64,000 bases of DNA from Capra hircus (GCF_001704415.2 NC_030808.1:139887089-139951088), one strand, 5' to 3'; counted from the first letter of the stretch, positions 25,037 to 36,206 are shown. Made by a program: numbers and translations. The notes: generated by a model not told the origin, from the sequence alone.

Positions 25037-25197
25037 AATCAGTATCACCATAAAAGTCATACAGTAAAATTATCTTTACTTCCAAAGATGATGAATCTTG
25101 CCCTTCCTTTTCTTTGCCTTCTTCCCTTTCTTTCTCTAGGGTCTGGAGAAGCTAAGCAGGTCTAAGCTAAGTCTCATGAAGTGAATCATATATCTGG

Positions 25198-25471
25198 GAC
25201 TTCTCTGGTGGTGCAGTGGATAGGAATCCATCTGCCAATGCAGGGGACATGGGTTCCATTCCTGGTCCGGGAAGATTTCACACGCTGTGAGGCAACTGAG
25301 TCCATGCATCACAACTACAGATGTCCACATGCCCTAGAACCTGTGCTCTGTGACAAGAGAAACCATTGCAATAAGACCACACACCTCAATGAAGAGTAAC
25401 CCCCGTTCACTGCAACTAGAGAAAGCTCACACAGCAACAAAGACCCAGTGAAATTAAAAAAAATTAAAAAA
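25198..25471 (+). mobile_element. CHR-type tRNA-Glu SINE
   Basis: Head GGGACTTCTCTGGTGGTGCA, body GTGACAAGAGAAACCATTGC and CACTGCAACTAGAGAAAGC, ending in an A-rich tail. Confidence 0.88.
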
Positions 25472-26394
25472 ATCATGTGCCTGAACCTGTGTATCCTCTC
25501 AAGTTTCACATCACTTTTACACCCCTGATCTCACAGTGATACACATGTTCCCAGTAGAGAAGAGAGTGCTTAATTCCATGTACGCACACTGAAACAGAAT
25601 CAGAGCAGGTAAACAGAATTGGAGTCTGAAGCCATCAACAAGTCAATGAAAGCCCCAGAAGGAGAACCCAGGCCTTCCGGACCCAAGCGCGAAGCTCTTT
25701 GTCCAACTACAGTGGACCTCGAGGCTGGTCCACAGGGCACAGAGTGCCACCTGCTGGGCGGAGGGACATCAGAGCATCCTTGGAAGCCCCTCTACCTGGG
25801 GCTGGGCCTGTTCAGGGGAGACTTCCCTGATGTCGTTGGTGGTTCCCTTCCTTCAACTACAGATAAGGACCCTAACATCTCTCCTGCAAGCCTACTGTCT
25901 ATCTGATCACTGAGGCCAGCAGGACAGGCTCCACAATTGTAGGTTCCCAAGCAAAATGAAAATGTGTAGACCTTTGTTAACAAAGCAGGAGTAAGGTGCC
26001 AGTAAACTGATCAACTATGAAGCCCTTTTTCCTTCTTCTGTAGTCTCATTTTCTCCATGTGCCATGATGGTTTATATTCACTGTTGTGCCAGCCCTCCCA
26101 GGCCCCCAGGGCACACTTTGCAACTTGCAAACACATGTGTGCACCCTATGAACTCAAGGTGCCCTTCCCATCAGAATGACCACTGCACCCACGTCTTGGG
26201 TGGGTGACCCCCAGGTACCCTAAATTGCTCTCTGAAAGCTGCCTGGTGCAGCTGCCTCTAGCAGAAAGGCTACACTTATATTCTCCATGGAGATGCCAGC
26301 CCACACCCAGATCCTCACGGGGCTGAGGATGGCAGCGATGAATGGGTGGATGCAATAAAGGGGAGGCCTGGGGCCAAGGACTTGAGAGGAAGAT
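25472..26394. other. Intronic sequence without a recognised element
   Basis: Contains moderately GC-rich sequence (25640-25820) and short overlapping open frames without domains. Nothing I can name. Confidence 0.45.
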
Positions 26395-26490
26395 AGTTGA
26401 GCTCCACAAGAGAGGCCACTGCAATGAAAAGCCCGTGCATCTCAAGGAAGAGTAGTCCTCGCTCGCCGCAACTAGAGACAACCCTCCATC
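26395..26490 (+). mobile_element. CHR-type SINE 3' fragment
   Basis: AGAGAGGCCACTGCAATGAA and CTCGCCGCAACTAGAGACAA belong to the distal body of the CHR SINE. The head is missing. Confidence 0.75.
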
Positions 26491-26615
26491 CTGGAGAGGC
26501 AGGGAGGCGGCGGCAGATAGGAAAACTCAGGAGCGGAGATTTCAAGTGCCCAGTTCATGCTGCATTATTCCATCCAACTTTATCACAAAACACACATTTA
26601 CAGATGAAATTATCG

Positions 26616-26945
26616 AATCCCCTAGTGGTTCAGTGGTTAAGAATCCACATGCAAGGCAGGGGACAAGAGTTCTATCCCTGATCCAGGAAGACTCCACATG
26701 CCATGATTCCACATTCCATAGGCAGCTGCACCCGGCAGCTTTCAGAGACTCAGCCTGTGTACTGCAACTACTGAGCCCGCTCACCCTAGGGCCTGTGATC
26801 CACAACAAGAGAAGCCACTGCAATGAGAAGCCCGTGCACCGCAAGAAGAGCGGCCCTCGCTCGCCACAAATGGAGAAAGTCGGTGCCGCAATGAGGATCC
26901 AGCACAGCCAAAAGTAAATAAACAAATATTGAAAAAATAAAGATA
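26616..26945 (+). mobile_element. CHR-type tRNA-Glu SINE
   Basis: Head CCCTAGTGGTTCAGTGGTTA, body CAACAAGAGAAGCCACTGCA, tail CAGCCAAAAGTAAATAAACA. Nearly full-length. Confidence 0.88.
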
Positions 26946-27445
26946 AAATTATTAAGAACTTCAATATGGTGGCTGACGAAGCTTAAACCTAAGTGCAGGG
27001 TCCCTTGGGAGCTGGTGACCCCATGCCATGGGACTGACCACATACTCCAGACACCAACCCTCCATGCTGTAAGCACCCAGCCTCCTAGGAAGACACAGCT
27101 GTGACAGGTAGACAAGAGTATCCTGGTTACCTTCAGGGGTAAGGAAGCTGGGAGGGGTCTTTTGAGTCTCTGGGGCAAGGTTGGGGCACACTAACTGCAG
27201 CCATTAAGCAGGACCAGGAGCCAGCAGCCTCCACTTTTCTCATCACCAAGGCAACAGAGGGGGACCTCTGATGTCATGTTTCTCTGTCACTGTGGTTCTG
27301 ATCCTTACATTACCTGGGGCGACTGAGGGACCCGTGGTCACATGTTCTCCTCAGGATTCTTCTCTTTTTCTTTTAAAAAAATTTTTTTCTTGGAGTACAA
27401 CTGATTTACAATGCTGTGTTAGTTTCTGCTGTACAGCAAAGTGAA

Positions 27446-27486
27446 TCACACACACACACATGCACACGCACACACGCACACACATA
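27446..27486. repeat. CA-rich microsatellite
   Basis: Imperfect (CA)n with G interruptions, inside an L1 3' end. Confidence 0.9.
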
Positions 27487-27976
27487 TATGCATACACCCC
27501 CTCTTTTAAGATGCTTTTCCCATACAGGCCATTACAGAGTATTGAGTAGAGTTCCCTGTGCTATACAGGAGGTCCTTATTAGCTATTTATTTATACACAG
27601 TAGTGTGTATGCATCAATTCCAATCCCCCAATTTATCCCTTCCACCCCATCCTTCTCCTTTTCAAAAAATTGGAGCAAAGTATACAACATATAAAACTGA
27701 TCATTTTAACCGTAAGTCCAATAGCATTAAGTGCATTCACCCCATTGTACAAACCTTACCATCGTCCATCTACAGAACTTTCCCATCTTCTTCAGCTTGA
27801 ACTCTGTCCTCATGAAGTAGTAACTTCCCATTCTCTGCTCCCCATCCCCTGGCACCCACCATTCTACTTTCTGTCTTTGTGAATTTGACTGTTTCAAGTA
27901 CGTCCTCTAGGTGGAATCTCACAGTATGTTTGTCCTTCTGTGATGGGTTTCTTTCGCTTAGCTTAATGTATTCAAG

Positions 27977-28181
27977 GGCTTCCCAGGTGGCTCAGTGGTA
28001 AAGAACCCACCTGCCAATGCAGGAGACATCAGTTCGATCCCTGAGTCGGGAAGATCCCCTGGGGGGCAATTCACTCCAGTATTCCTGCGTGGGAAGTCCC
28101 ATGGATAGAGGAGCCTGGTGGGCCACAGTCCATGGGCTTGCAAAAGAGCTGGGCATGACTGAGCAATTAAGCAACAGTGAC
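27977..28181 (+). mobile_element. Bov-tA SINE in an L1, with 12-bp target-site duplication
   Basis: Head GGCTTCCCAGGTGGCTCAGT. Flanks AATGTATTCAAG (27965-27976) and AATGTGTTCGAG (28182-28193) match at 10 of 12 bases. Confidence 0.9.
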
Positions 28182-28479
28182 AATGTGTTCGAGGTTCACC
28201 CGATTTGTAACATGCGTCAGACTTTCCTTCCTTCTTAAGCCTGGATGATATTCTGTTGTGCGTAGATACAATATTTTGCTTATCTGTTCATCCATCGATG
28301 AAGTTGTTTCTGCCTTTTGGCTCCTGTGAAGAAGGCTGCTATGATCACCGGTACATGGAGCATTATTCTTGAAAGTGTCTGTTGCCCTTTGCTAGAGAAA
28401 ATTGTTTGCAATTCTGTGCCTGCTTCTTTTTCTGCTTCTTTTCAAAGTTCAAAGACCGAACGGCTTTCTCCCGGTTTGG

Positions 28480-28630
28480 GGTCCCTGCCTCTCAGCTGCG
28501 TCTCCATTTCCTCATCTGTAAGAACAATAGGGCCTCCAGCCTCCCGAGGCTGTGATGGGGATTAATGAGATTATGTGTGTGGAACCCACTGAGTGTGTCC
28601 TCAGAAAGGCCCTGAAGAAACACAGAGTGC
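28480..28630 (-). repeat. MIR-like SINE fragment
   Basis: CCATTTCCTCATCTGTAAGA, GGGGATTAATGAGATTATG and ACCCACTGAGTGTGTCC follow the MIR core read in reverse. Confidence 0.6.
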
Positions 28631-29074
28631 TATTATCTCTGCTGCAGAATCAGAAATGCCTCCTGTCCAAATACATATTGTTCATAAAAGTTTCAACAAG
28701 AAAGACTGCCTACCGGGCAGTGCTAATCCTCATCAAGAAAGTGATTTCTCCAGCCAGGAATTAATAAGTTCTTAGCACATACTAAAATACCTCCTCAGCT
28801 GGGTTATTATGCTTACATAATGAAGTTACTTTGATTATAACCATTAATCAAATACGTGTTTCCAAGCTACAGTGGGCTGTGTTTGATGTTAAATTTTAAC
28901 AAGAATAACAACATCTCCACTTCTTGGCAGCTTTGCCAGGGCCCCATGACTTGATTAAATGTGTCAGGGTAAAGACAGAGGACATATAGGGTTCGTATTA
29001 CATTCACTCTGTATGTGTTTTCAAGTTACCTTATTGAAAGAATGTTGTTTTCTTAAAATTTTCATTTAAAAATA
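28631..29074. other. Single-copy intronic block, possible conserved noncoding element
   Basis: No repeat recognised. The stretch 28640-28960 is AT-rich, non-repetitive and dense in TAAT-type and ATTA-type homeodomain-like cores (for example CCATTAATCAAATACGTG). Conservation is only a guess from composition. Confidence 0.3.
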
Positions 29075-29285
29075 TTTATTTATTTAGCTTTGATGGGTCT
29101 TGGTTGTAGCACGCAGGATCTTCGTTGTGGTGTGTGGGCTCCAGGGCACATGCGCTCAGTAGGTCCAGCACTCGGGCTTAGTTACTTTTAGGCAAGTGGG
29201 ATCTTAGTTCCCTGACCAGGGATTGAACCCACATCCCCTGCACTGCAAGGCAGATTCCTAAGCACTGGACCACCAGCAAAGTCCC
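29075..29285 (-). mobile_element. CHR-type tRNA-Glu SINE
   Basis: Reverse complement: tail ATTTATTTAGCTTTGATGGG, head CCTGACCAGGGATTGAACCC and GGACCACCAGCAAAGTCCC. Confidence 0.85.
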
Positions 29286-30439
29286 TAAAGATGGGTTATT
29301 TTGCAAGACAAGTATAAATATTAACCAAAAGATTAAAAATAGTATTTCCCTCAAATTCGCATAGAGATAGGCAGTCATTCCCCCCCCACCTTTTTTTTAA
29401 GCCTTTCTGGTCACGTATATAGACTCTACGCTCATTCAAATAAGAAAACTTCCTAATAATTAAGTAGAAAAAAATATTAAGTAGACTTTTTGCCAACAGT
29501 GATAGTAAAACATAAATTAAAAATTGTAAGAAAACAGACTCTGTCATCATGAAAAATTAAGTGATGTCCAGAATATTGATCAGAAAAACAAGGGCCCACG
29601 GAAAGGACCACAAGTGATACAAATGTCTAACCAACTGCATGCGAGGATTTCAGGCTGCCAGCGGCCCTGTGCAGGGGCATTGAGGTGGGTTCCCTCCCAG
29701 CCAAGACTTCTTCCTTCTAAAATATTCACATATGGTTCTTGAGAGGTGAGTGGTTTCCATGGAAACCAGATCAGAGTGTTTTCCTGGCTTAGGGATGGAA
29801 ACACAGAAGAGTTCTGTCTAAAGCCACATTCTAACTTTTAAGCAGAGGCTTCTTTCCCATACAGCTGTTTTTCATGGAGAAGCAAAGGGAACAAATATAA
29901 ACCATTTCCCACTTTCACACTCCTGGGGTGACCTGAGCCTCACTCTGTTGATACCAGTGGCCATGGCTACCACCCTGGGGCTCCCTGGAATCCAGGGCAG
30001 GGTCTTCTGGCAGCTGTGCTGAGGCCATCTCCTTCTTCAGAGGTTCCCAGGGTCTTCCTCCTCTTGAAGAATCTTGTTCAAGACAGGTCAACGACCACGA
30101 CTTTGATCCTGCCATGGACTCTGAAATCCTCACTGTATTTTAAAATTTCTCTCATTTTGCCTTTTCCTTGAAGCCATTTAACCAGTGGGCCATCATCCTG
30201 TGTCCATATTCATTTCCCCCAGGACTTCTTCATTTGGCTGCTAATGAGACGTTCCCATTTGCTTGCATACAACGCACACTTGCTTTTATTAAGCTGGTTA
30301 GCTGGATTTGGTTATAATATTTGGTTTATTTAATTTGATTATCATTTTCTTCCTTGCATGTCTTTGTCATTTGACTATGCTAGTTTCAGGGACACAAAAA
30401 GTTCTTTCAGAGACACCGGATGTAATAATGATGCTAAGT
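29286..30439. other. Intronic sequence without a recognised element
   Basis: Left part AT-rich. The segment 29560-30130 is more GC-rich and looks single-copy. Open frames of 72-84 codons on the minus strand have no family resemblance. Confidence 0.45.
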
Positions 30440-30740
30440 ATAGCTAACATGTATTAAGCCCTATGTTAATCATTTTTTTAGCTTTTAATCTTTACAGCTT
30501 GAAAAGAAAATGGCAATCCACTCCAGGATTCTTGCCTGTAAACGCCCATGGACAGAGGAGCCTAGCGGGCTACAGTCCATGGGGTTGCAAAGAGTCGGAC
30601 ATGACTGAACAACTGATCACATCTTTACGGCAGCCCTAAGAGGTAAATGCTATCATTACCCTGATTTTGTGAGCACAGAAATTGAGGCATAGAATGGCTC
30701 ATTCCAAGTCACACAATAGAGATGGAGCCTGAATTTAACA
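30440..30740 (+). repeat. MIR SINE, split by a Bov-tA tail
   Basis: Left TAACATGTATTAAGCCCTAT and right GCCCTAAGAGGTAAATGCTA, GAAATTGAGGCATAGAATGG and GATGGAGCCTGAATTTAA give the MIR body in order around the SINE. Confidence 0.75.
30500..30617 (+). mobile_element. 5'-truncated Bov-tA SINE nested in a MIR
   Basis: Body and tail only (GAAAATGGCAATCCACTCCA to GGACATGACTGAACAACTG). The direct repeat ATCTTTAC(A/G)GC flanks it. Confidence 0.88.
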
Positions 30741-30769
30741 TAGTCATACCCCTTGGGTATACATCTATA

Positions 30770-31330
30770 AGTGCCCGAGTTAAGTCTTGCCTGGTTTTGA
30801 ATTGTTCATATACTAGGTCATGCTCTGTTATTTTCCCTCTTGCATCTTTCATTCTTTGTTATGATTACATGATATCTGCTATACATATTATACTTTTATC
30901 ACCAAGTCATGTCCGACTCTTTGTGACCCCGTGGACTGCAGCACGCCAAGCTTCTCTGTCCTTCAGTGTCTCCTGGAGTTTGCTCAGACTCATGTCCACT
31001 GAGTTGGTGATGTCACAACCATCTCATATATATATTTGTATATAATATATATGGAGGCTTCAGGTATTCTCATTGCTGTATAATATTTCTTTGCATGAAT
31101 ATTTATGGCTTACTTACTTGAGAGGGTTCAGAATTTGGACATCACAATGTGAGCATCAAAATTTTAGTATATGAATAACAGTCATTTATCCATGAAATTC
31201 TCTAGGGAACATTTAGAGGAATACAATTTCTAGTCAATATATATGTGTATCTTTAAATTTATGAGACAATGCCAAGCAGCTTTCAAAAATAGATGTGCAC
31301 ATTTACAGTCCAACTGTTAATTTTTGTTAT
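30770..31330 (-). mobile_element. Old L1 fragment on the minus strand, with a BovB tail inside
   Basis: L1-like sequence such as TATGAATAACAGTCATTTAT and ACAATGCCAAGCAGCTTTCA in reverse; highly diverged. Confidence 0.5.
30891..31026 (-). mobile_element. BovB 3'-terminal fragment
   Basis: CACCAAGTCATGTCCGACTC to GAGTTGGTGATGTCACAACC, the terminal 135 bp in reverse. Confidence 0.88.
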
Positions 31331-31369
31331 TCATTTGATCACAACATTGGTTCTTCAAGAGTGGCCCCT

Positions 31370-31706
31370 GGGCTTCCCTGGTGACTCAGTGTTAAAGAAT
31401 CCACCTGCCAATGCAGGGGACACAGGTTTGATCCCTGATCCGGGAAGATCCCACATGCCAAGGAGCACATAAGGCTGTGCACCACAACTACTAAGCTTGT
31501 GCGCTAGGCCCTGGGAGCTGCAACTACTGAAGACTCCACGCTCTGGAGTCTGTGCTCTGCAGCAAGAGAAGCCGCCGCAATGAGAAGCGTGCACAAGGCG
31601 ACAAAGGGTGGCCTCTGCTCACTGCAAGAGAAAAAGCCTGCTTTTCTCTCACTGGAGAAAAGCCCGCTCAGCAATGAAGACGTGGCACAGTCAAACAAAT
31701 ACATTA
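31370..31706 (+). mobile_element. CHR-type tRNA-Glu SINE, full-length
   Basis: Head GGGCTTCCCTGGTGACTCAG, B-box-like GGTTTGATCCCTGATCCGGG, body GCAAGAGAAGCCGCCGCAAT, tail ATGAAGACGTGGCACAGTCA. A local duplication of the AGCCTGCTTTTCTCTCACTG region is present. Confidence 0.9.
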
Positions 31707-31713
31707 CATATAT

Positions 31714-31910
31714 CTCCCCAGGTGGCACTGGTGGTCAAGAGCCTGCCTGCTAGTGCAGGAGATGCAAAAGACACGGGTTGGGAAGACCCCCCTGGAGGAG
31801 GGCATGGCAACCCACTCCAGTATTCTTGCCTGGAGAATCCCATGGACAGGAGCCTAGTGGGCTACAGTTCATAGACTTATAGTAAGACATGACTAAAGTG
31901 CCTTAGTGCA
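31714..31910 (+). mobile_element. Bov-tA SINE
   Basis: Head CTCCCCAGGTGGCACTGGTG, tail GTAAGACATGACTAAAGTGC, followed by a CA-rich run at about 31916-31942. Confidence 0.88.
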
Positions 31911-31944
31911 TGTACACATGTGCGCACACACACACACACACAGG

Positions 31945-32095
31945 GTGGTCCCTGAACTTGCAGCAGAAGCATGACCTGGCAACTTGCTAGAAATGCCAGT
32001 TCTGGGGCTGGTGGTCCTAGCAAGTGCTCCACGTGACTCTGGGGAATGTACACAGCTGAGAACCACTGCTTTAGAGCTCTTCTTGGCCTCATCCC
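31945..32095 (+). mobile_element. MER5-like hAT-type MITE fragment
   Basis: GGTGGTCCCTGAACTTGCAG and the end ACAGCTGAGAACCACTGCTT resemble the terminal region of MER5-group non-autonomous hAT elements. Confidence 0.5.
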
Positions 32096-32519
32096 TCACT
32101 CCTCCCCAAAACCACTCAGTCTTTTTCTAGGTATTGTGGGAAAGTGCAGGATTTGAAATAAAAAGAGCAGCCTCTGAGTTTTGGCTCTGTCGATACTCAG
32201 GCTGTGCACCGAGGTGACTGTTTACCCGCTAAGCCCATTCCTCAGTGGGTGCCATGGTGATGGCTGCCTCAGCACAGACCCACAGCAAAGATCAAACACA
32301 TGAAAAGCCCTTTGTAGACTGTGCCAGGTGTAGAATGTCAGTTATCTTCCTCCAGCTAATATTTGCATCCGTGAACTTGTTTTCCCAACTAGATTTACAT
32401 TCTACCAAGGCTAAAGGGCTTTTCTGTGTATGTATATATAGGCCAGGACCAGAAGGGAAAAACAAAAACAGTTTGTTAGGATGAGGGTATCTTAGAGATT
32501 TTGAAGATTTAATCACATT

Positions 32520-33757
32520 GTAGGGAAAACACAGGCAAAACACTCTCCGACATAAACCACAGCAGGATCCTCTGTGACCCACCTCTCAGAATATTGGAAA
32601 TATAAGCAAAAATAAACAAATGGGGTCTAATTAAAATTAAAAGCTTCTGCACAACAAAGGAAACTATAAGCAAGGTGAAAAGACAGCCTCTGGAATGGGA
32701 GAAAATAATAGCAAATGAAGCAACTGACAAACAACTAATCTCAAAAATATACAAGCAACTCCTACAGCTCAATTCCAGAAAAATAAACGACCCAATCAAA
32801 AAATGGGCCAAAGAACTAAACAGACATTTCTCCAAAGAAGACATACAGATGGCTAACAAACACATGAAAAGATGCTCAACATCACTCATTATCAGAGAAA
32901 TGCAAATCAAGACCACAATGAGGTACTATTTCACACCAGTCAGAATGGCAGTGATCCAAAAGTCTACAAGCAATAAATGCTGGAGAGGGTGTGGAGAAAA
33001 GGGAACCCTCTTACACTGTTGGTGGGAATGCAAACTAGTACAGCCACTATGGAGAACAGTGTGGAGATTCCTTAAAAAACTGGAAATAGAACTGCCTTAT
33101 GACCCTGCAATCCCACTACTGGGCATACACACTGAGGAAACCAGAATTGAAAGAGACGTGTGTACCCCAATGTTCATTGTAGTACTGTTTATAATAGCCA
33201 GGACATGGACGCAACCTAGATGTCCACCAGCAGATGAATGGATAAGAAGGCTGTGGTACATATACACAATGGAGTATTACTCAGCCATTAAAAAGAATAC
33301 ACTTGAATCAATTCTAATGAGGTGGATGAAACTGGAGCCTATTATACAGAGTGAAGTAAGCCAGAAAGAAAAACACCAATACAGTATACTAACACATAAA
33401 GATGGTAACGATAACCCTGTATGCGAGACAGTAAAAGAGACACAGATGTATAGAACAGACTTTTGGACTCTGTGGGAGAGGGAGAGGGTGGGATGATTTG
33501 GGAGAATGGCATTGAAACATGTATAATATCATGTAAGAAATGAATTGCCAGTCTAGGTTTGATGCAGGATACAGGATGCTTGGGGCTGGTGCACTGGGAT
33601 GACCCAGAGAGATGGTATGGGGAATGAGGAGGGAGGGGGGTTCAGGATTGGGAACTCATGTACACCCGTGGTGGATTCATGTTAATGTATGGCAAAACCA
33701 ATACAGTATTGTAAAGTAAAATAAATAAATAAATAAAAAGTTAATTAGGTTAAAAAA
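32520..33757 (+). mobile_element. Bovine-type L1, 5'-truncated, with target-site duplication
   Basis: The insertion holds the last third of ORF2, the 3' untranslated region (GGATGCTTGGGGCTGGTGCA, GGAGGGAGGGGGGTTCAGGA) and an A-rich tail. It is bracketed by AATCACATT at 32511-32519 and 33758-33766. Low divergence from the remembered ruminant L1 suggests it is one of the younger LINEs here. Confidence 0.94.
32606..33496 (+). pseudogene. L1 ORF2 C-terminal remnant with lost stop codon
   Basis: The frame is open from after a TAA (32603-32605) to 33496, about 296 codons. It includes the cysteine-rich region (CWRGCGEKGTLLHCWWEC) and the conserved EYYSAIKKN stretch of mammalian L1 ORF2 C-termini. 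Around 33391-33396 the sequence passes from CTAACACATA directly to AAGATGGTAACG. The ruminant L1 I remember has about 20 more bases here, including the ORF2 stop, so the frame now reads on for roughly 35 codons into the 3' untranslated region. There is no reverse transcriptase or endonuclease domain, so it is non-functional. Confidence 0.85.
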
Positions 33758-33825
33758 AATCACATTTCAAAGTAAATTCCACTTTGTAGGTTCTAAATGA
33801 AGTATTAATAAATTTGGTAAATAAT

Positions 33826-34023
33826 TGTTCAGTTTCTAAGTCATGTCTGACTCTTTACAACCCCATGGACTACAGCATGCCAGGCTTCCCTGTCCTTCAC
33901 CATCTCCTGGAGCTTACTCAAACTCTCGCCCATTGAGTTGGTGATGCCATCCAATCCTCCCCTCCTCTGTCACTCCCTTCTTCTCCTGCCCTCCATCTTT
34001 CCCAGCATCAGGGTCTTTTCCAA
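33826..34023 (-). mobile_element. BovB 3'-terminal fragment with near-perfect direct repeat
   Basis: TGTTCAGTTTCTAAGTCATG to CAGCATCAGGGTCTTTTCCA in reverse. The flanks TGGTAAATAAT (33815-33825) and TGATAAATAAT (34024-34034) match at 10 of 11 bases. Confidence 0.88.
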
Positions 34024-34034
34024 TGATAAATAAT

Positions 34035-35566
34035 GGATTTTTCCATTTATCCAATGGTAAATAATATGTATCATCATATTGTCTAGAAAGCTGACATCAT
34101 AGATGAAAAGAAAAAGAAAGGCTTTTTTAAAAGAGCTAAATTCCATTAACTCAATACGAAAGGAATAGGGTGACAGTCTGCTTACTCTCCAAGATCAGGG
34201 TTTCGGGTGGGGTTTTCAAAGGGACAGTCACCACAGGTTGATATAAAGGTGTGTATGTGTGTGCATGAGTTCCTGAGATCATGTGCACGTGTGTGCATTC
34301 TTCTGTAAGCGCCAGAGTGCACGTGTGTATAATCATGCAGGCATCACACACATGTACACAGCTGTGTGTACATGAGCACGCCTGTACACGTGTATCTTAG
34401 AGGCAGAGAGGACAATTCCTGAGCTCTTGGAGCCTTAAAATGATCCTGAATTCTCTCTCCAGAATTTTATGTGAAAGCCAAGGTGGTGTACATTTTTAAT
34501 AACGTCTGTTAGAAAATAAACACACATCATATATCTTTCTTTTTAAAGAGCTTCCTCTCTTAAAAAGGAAAATATTCAAACTACTTAGATGGTCTCCTGT
34601 CCTATTTTTTTAGGTGTGCTGGAGCAGTGACCGATAGGGAGGTGATGGACGTGCAAGATGGCACCAGCGATTCTGCAGGCAGAAAAGCGCGTTTTCTGAA
34701 GGAGCAAGGAACACAGTTCCTCCAGCCTTGCCAGGGCCCAAACAGCCTGCCTTGCCTTTCTAATTTGAAGAGGAGGGAATTCTCCTCACGTACTGAGCTG
34801 TAGGATTAATGATGCCAGAGAATGGAGACTGAATCCTAGCTTGTGAGCAAATGCCAGGATAGGTCCAGGCACACGTGCTCACAGGCCCACATACGCCTGT
34901 GCACACCACTGCCCACCCTAACCTCAGATACCTCAAATCAGCGCTTTCCTCGGCTTTGCGTCCTGGGCTTAGGAACGTCAGACCCAAGCATAAAGTCAGG
35001 AAGCCGCCACCTGGCACCTTTGCATGGGTATCTTCATTGTCACTGTGCCAGGTGGCATCATTTGGTGTCCCCTGTTTATAGCAGTTGATAAATCTTATCA
35101 AGGAAGAAACAGAAAGGCGCAAGGGGTTCTTGGAACATAGCCTTCCTTGTTAATCAGAAGATACTTTATGACCCAGCAGCTCCCTGAGGGTTTTTAGATT
35201 TCAGAGGCTTGTGAAGCAACACATGTAACTGTGCCTCCCAGAGTAGGAGAGCAGGCGCTAATTGAGGCACTGACGGCTCTAAATGAAGCAGGAACCCACT
35301 AGGAAGGCTCAGCTCCCGTGGAAACGAGCGCTGCCAAGCAAGGCATGCCGGAGCATCAGCAGGTTTCATCCACCGTGTACCCAGACAAGTAAGCGCACAC
35401 TTAGGCACCTCGACTGGGTCTCTTACAGCACAGGGTCTGAGCAAAACAGCCACAAAAATAATGTTAAAATATTTAAAACATCTCCCTTATGAACCCTCCA
35501 ATTCATTGTCTCCCTAAGTGGATATTTTTATCATCTATTTCTCCTTTCCCACAGGCAAAGCAGGTA
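34035..35566. other. Intronic sequence, TG-rich stretch then single-copy sequence
   Basis: A purine/pyrimidine-alternating TG-rich stretch at about 34245-34400 resembles a decayed (TG)n. The remainder to 35566 shows no element or exon. Open frames at 34760-35122 and 35166-35453 are short and featureless. Confidence 0.5.
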
Positions 35567-35777
35567 TGCTATTGCTTAGTTGCTCAGTCGTGTCCAGCTC
35601 TTTGCAACCCCATGGACTGTAGCGCACCAGGTTCCTCTGTCTGTGGGATTTTCCAGGCAAGAACACTGGAGCAGGATGCCATTTCCTCCTCCAGGGTATC
35701 TTCTCAACCCAGGGGTCGAATCTGTGTCTCCTGCTTTGGCAGAAGGATTCTTTACCACTGAGCCACCTGGATAATCT
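35567..35777 (-). mobile_element. Bov-tA SINE
   Basis: Reverse complement: TGCTTAGTTGCTCAGTCGTG tail, TTTACCACTGAGCCACCTGG head. The next SINE is inserted at its head end. Confidence 0.9.
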
Positions 35778-35790
35778 CCCAAACAGGTAT

Positions 35791-36062
35791 GCTGCTGCTG
35801 CTAAGTCACTACAGTCGTGTCCAACTCTGTGCGACCCCATAGACGGCAGCCCACGAGGCTCCCCCATCCCTGGGATTCTCCAGGCAAGAACACTGGAGTG
35901 GGTTGCCATTTCCTTCTCCAATGCATGAAAGTGAAAAGTGAAAGTGAAGTCACTCAGTCATGTCTGACTCTTAGAGACTCCATGGACTGCAGCCTACCAG
36001 GCTCCTCCATCCATGGGATTTTCCAGGCAAGAGTACTGGAGTGGGTTGCCATTGCCTTCTCC
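35791..36062 (-). mobile_element. BOV-A2 dimeric SINE with 13-bp target-site duplication
   Basis: Two monomers separated by AGTGAAAAGTGAAAGTGAAG. CCCAAACAGGTAT at 35778-35790 and 36063-36075 flanks it exactly. Confidence 0.95.
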
Positions 36063-36160
36063 CCCAAACAGGTATAGGAAATCTTTAAATATTTCTCAGC
36101 CAGGCATATTCCAGAATACTTAACTGCATCATATTCAGCTTCCTGTGATGAAAGGAAGGT

Positions 36161-36206
36161 GGTGTGTGTGGGTGTGTGTGTGTGCGTGTGTGTGTGTGTG
36201 TGTGTA
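36161..36206. repeat. (TG)n microsatellite
   Basis: About 46 bases of TG dinucleotides with one GG and one CG interruption. Confidence 0.95.

Larger units (their letters stand above)
27375..28400 (-). mobile_element. L1 3'-region fragments on the minus strand, interrupted by a SINE
   Basis: At least two L1 pieces: a ruminant L1 end (GAGTACAACTGATTTACAAT, CTGTACAGCAAAGTGAATCA) with an embedded CA repeat, and an older one (TTAAGTGCATTCACCCCATT, CCATTCTACTTTCTGTCTTT). The older one continues past the SINE as TATCTGTTCATCCATCGATG. No open frame remains. Confidence 0.7.

Noticed and set aside
32606..33496. Long open frame as a host gene
   Set aside because: It is the C-terminal part of L1 ORF2 inside a 5'-truncated insertion with a target-site duplication.
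35580..36077. Cluster of similar short proteins as a gene family
   Set aside because: These are conceptual translations of Bov-tA and BOV-A2 SINEs, which recur throughout the window.
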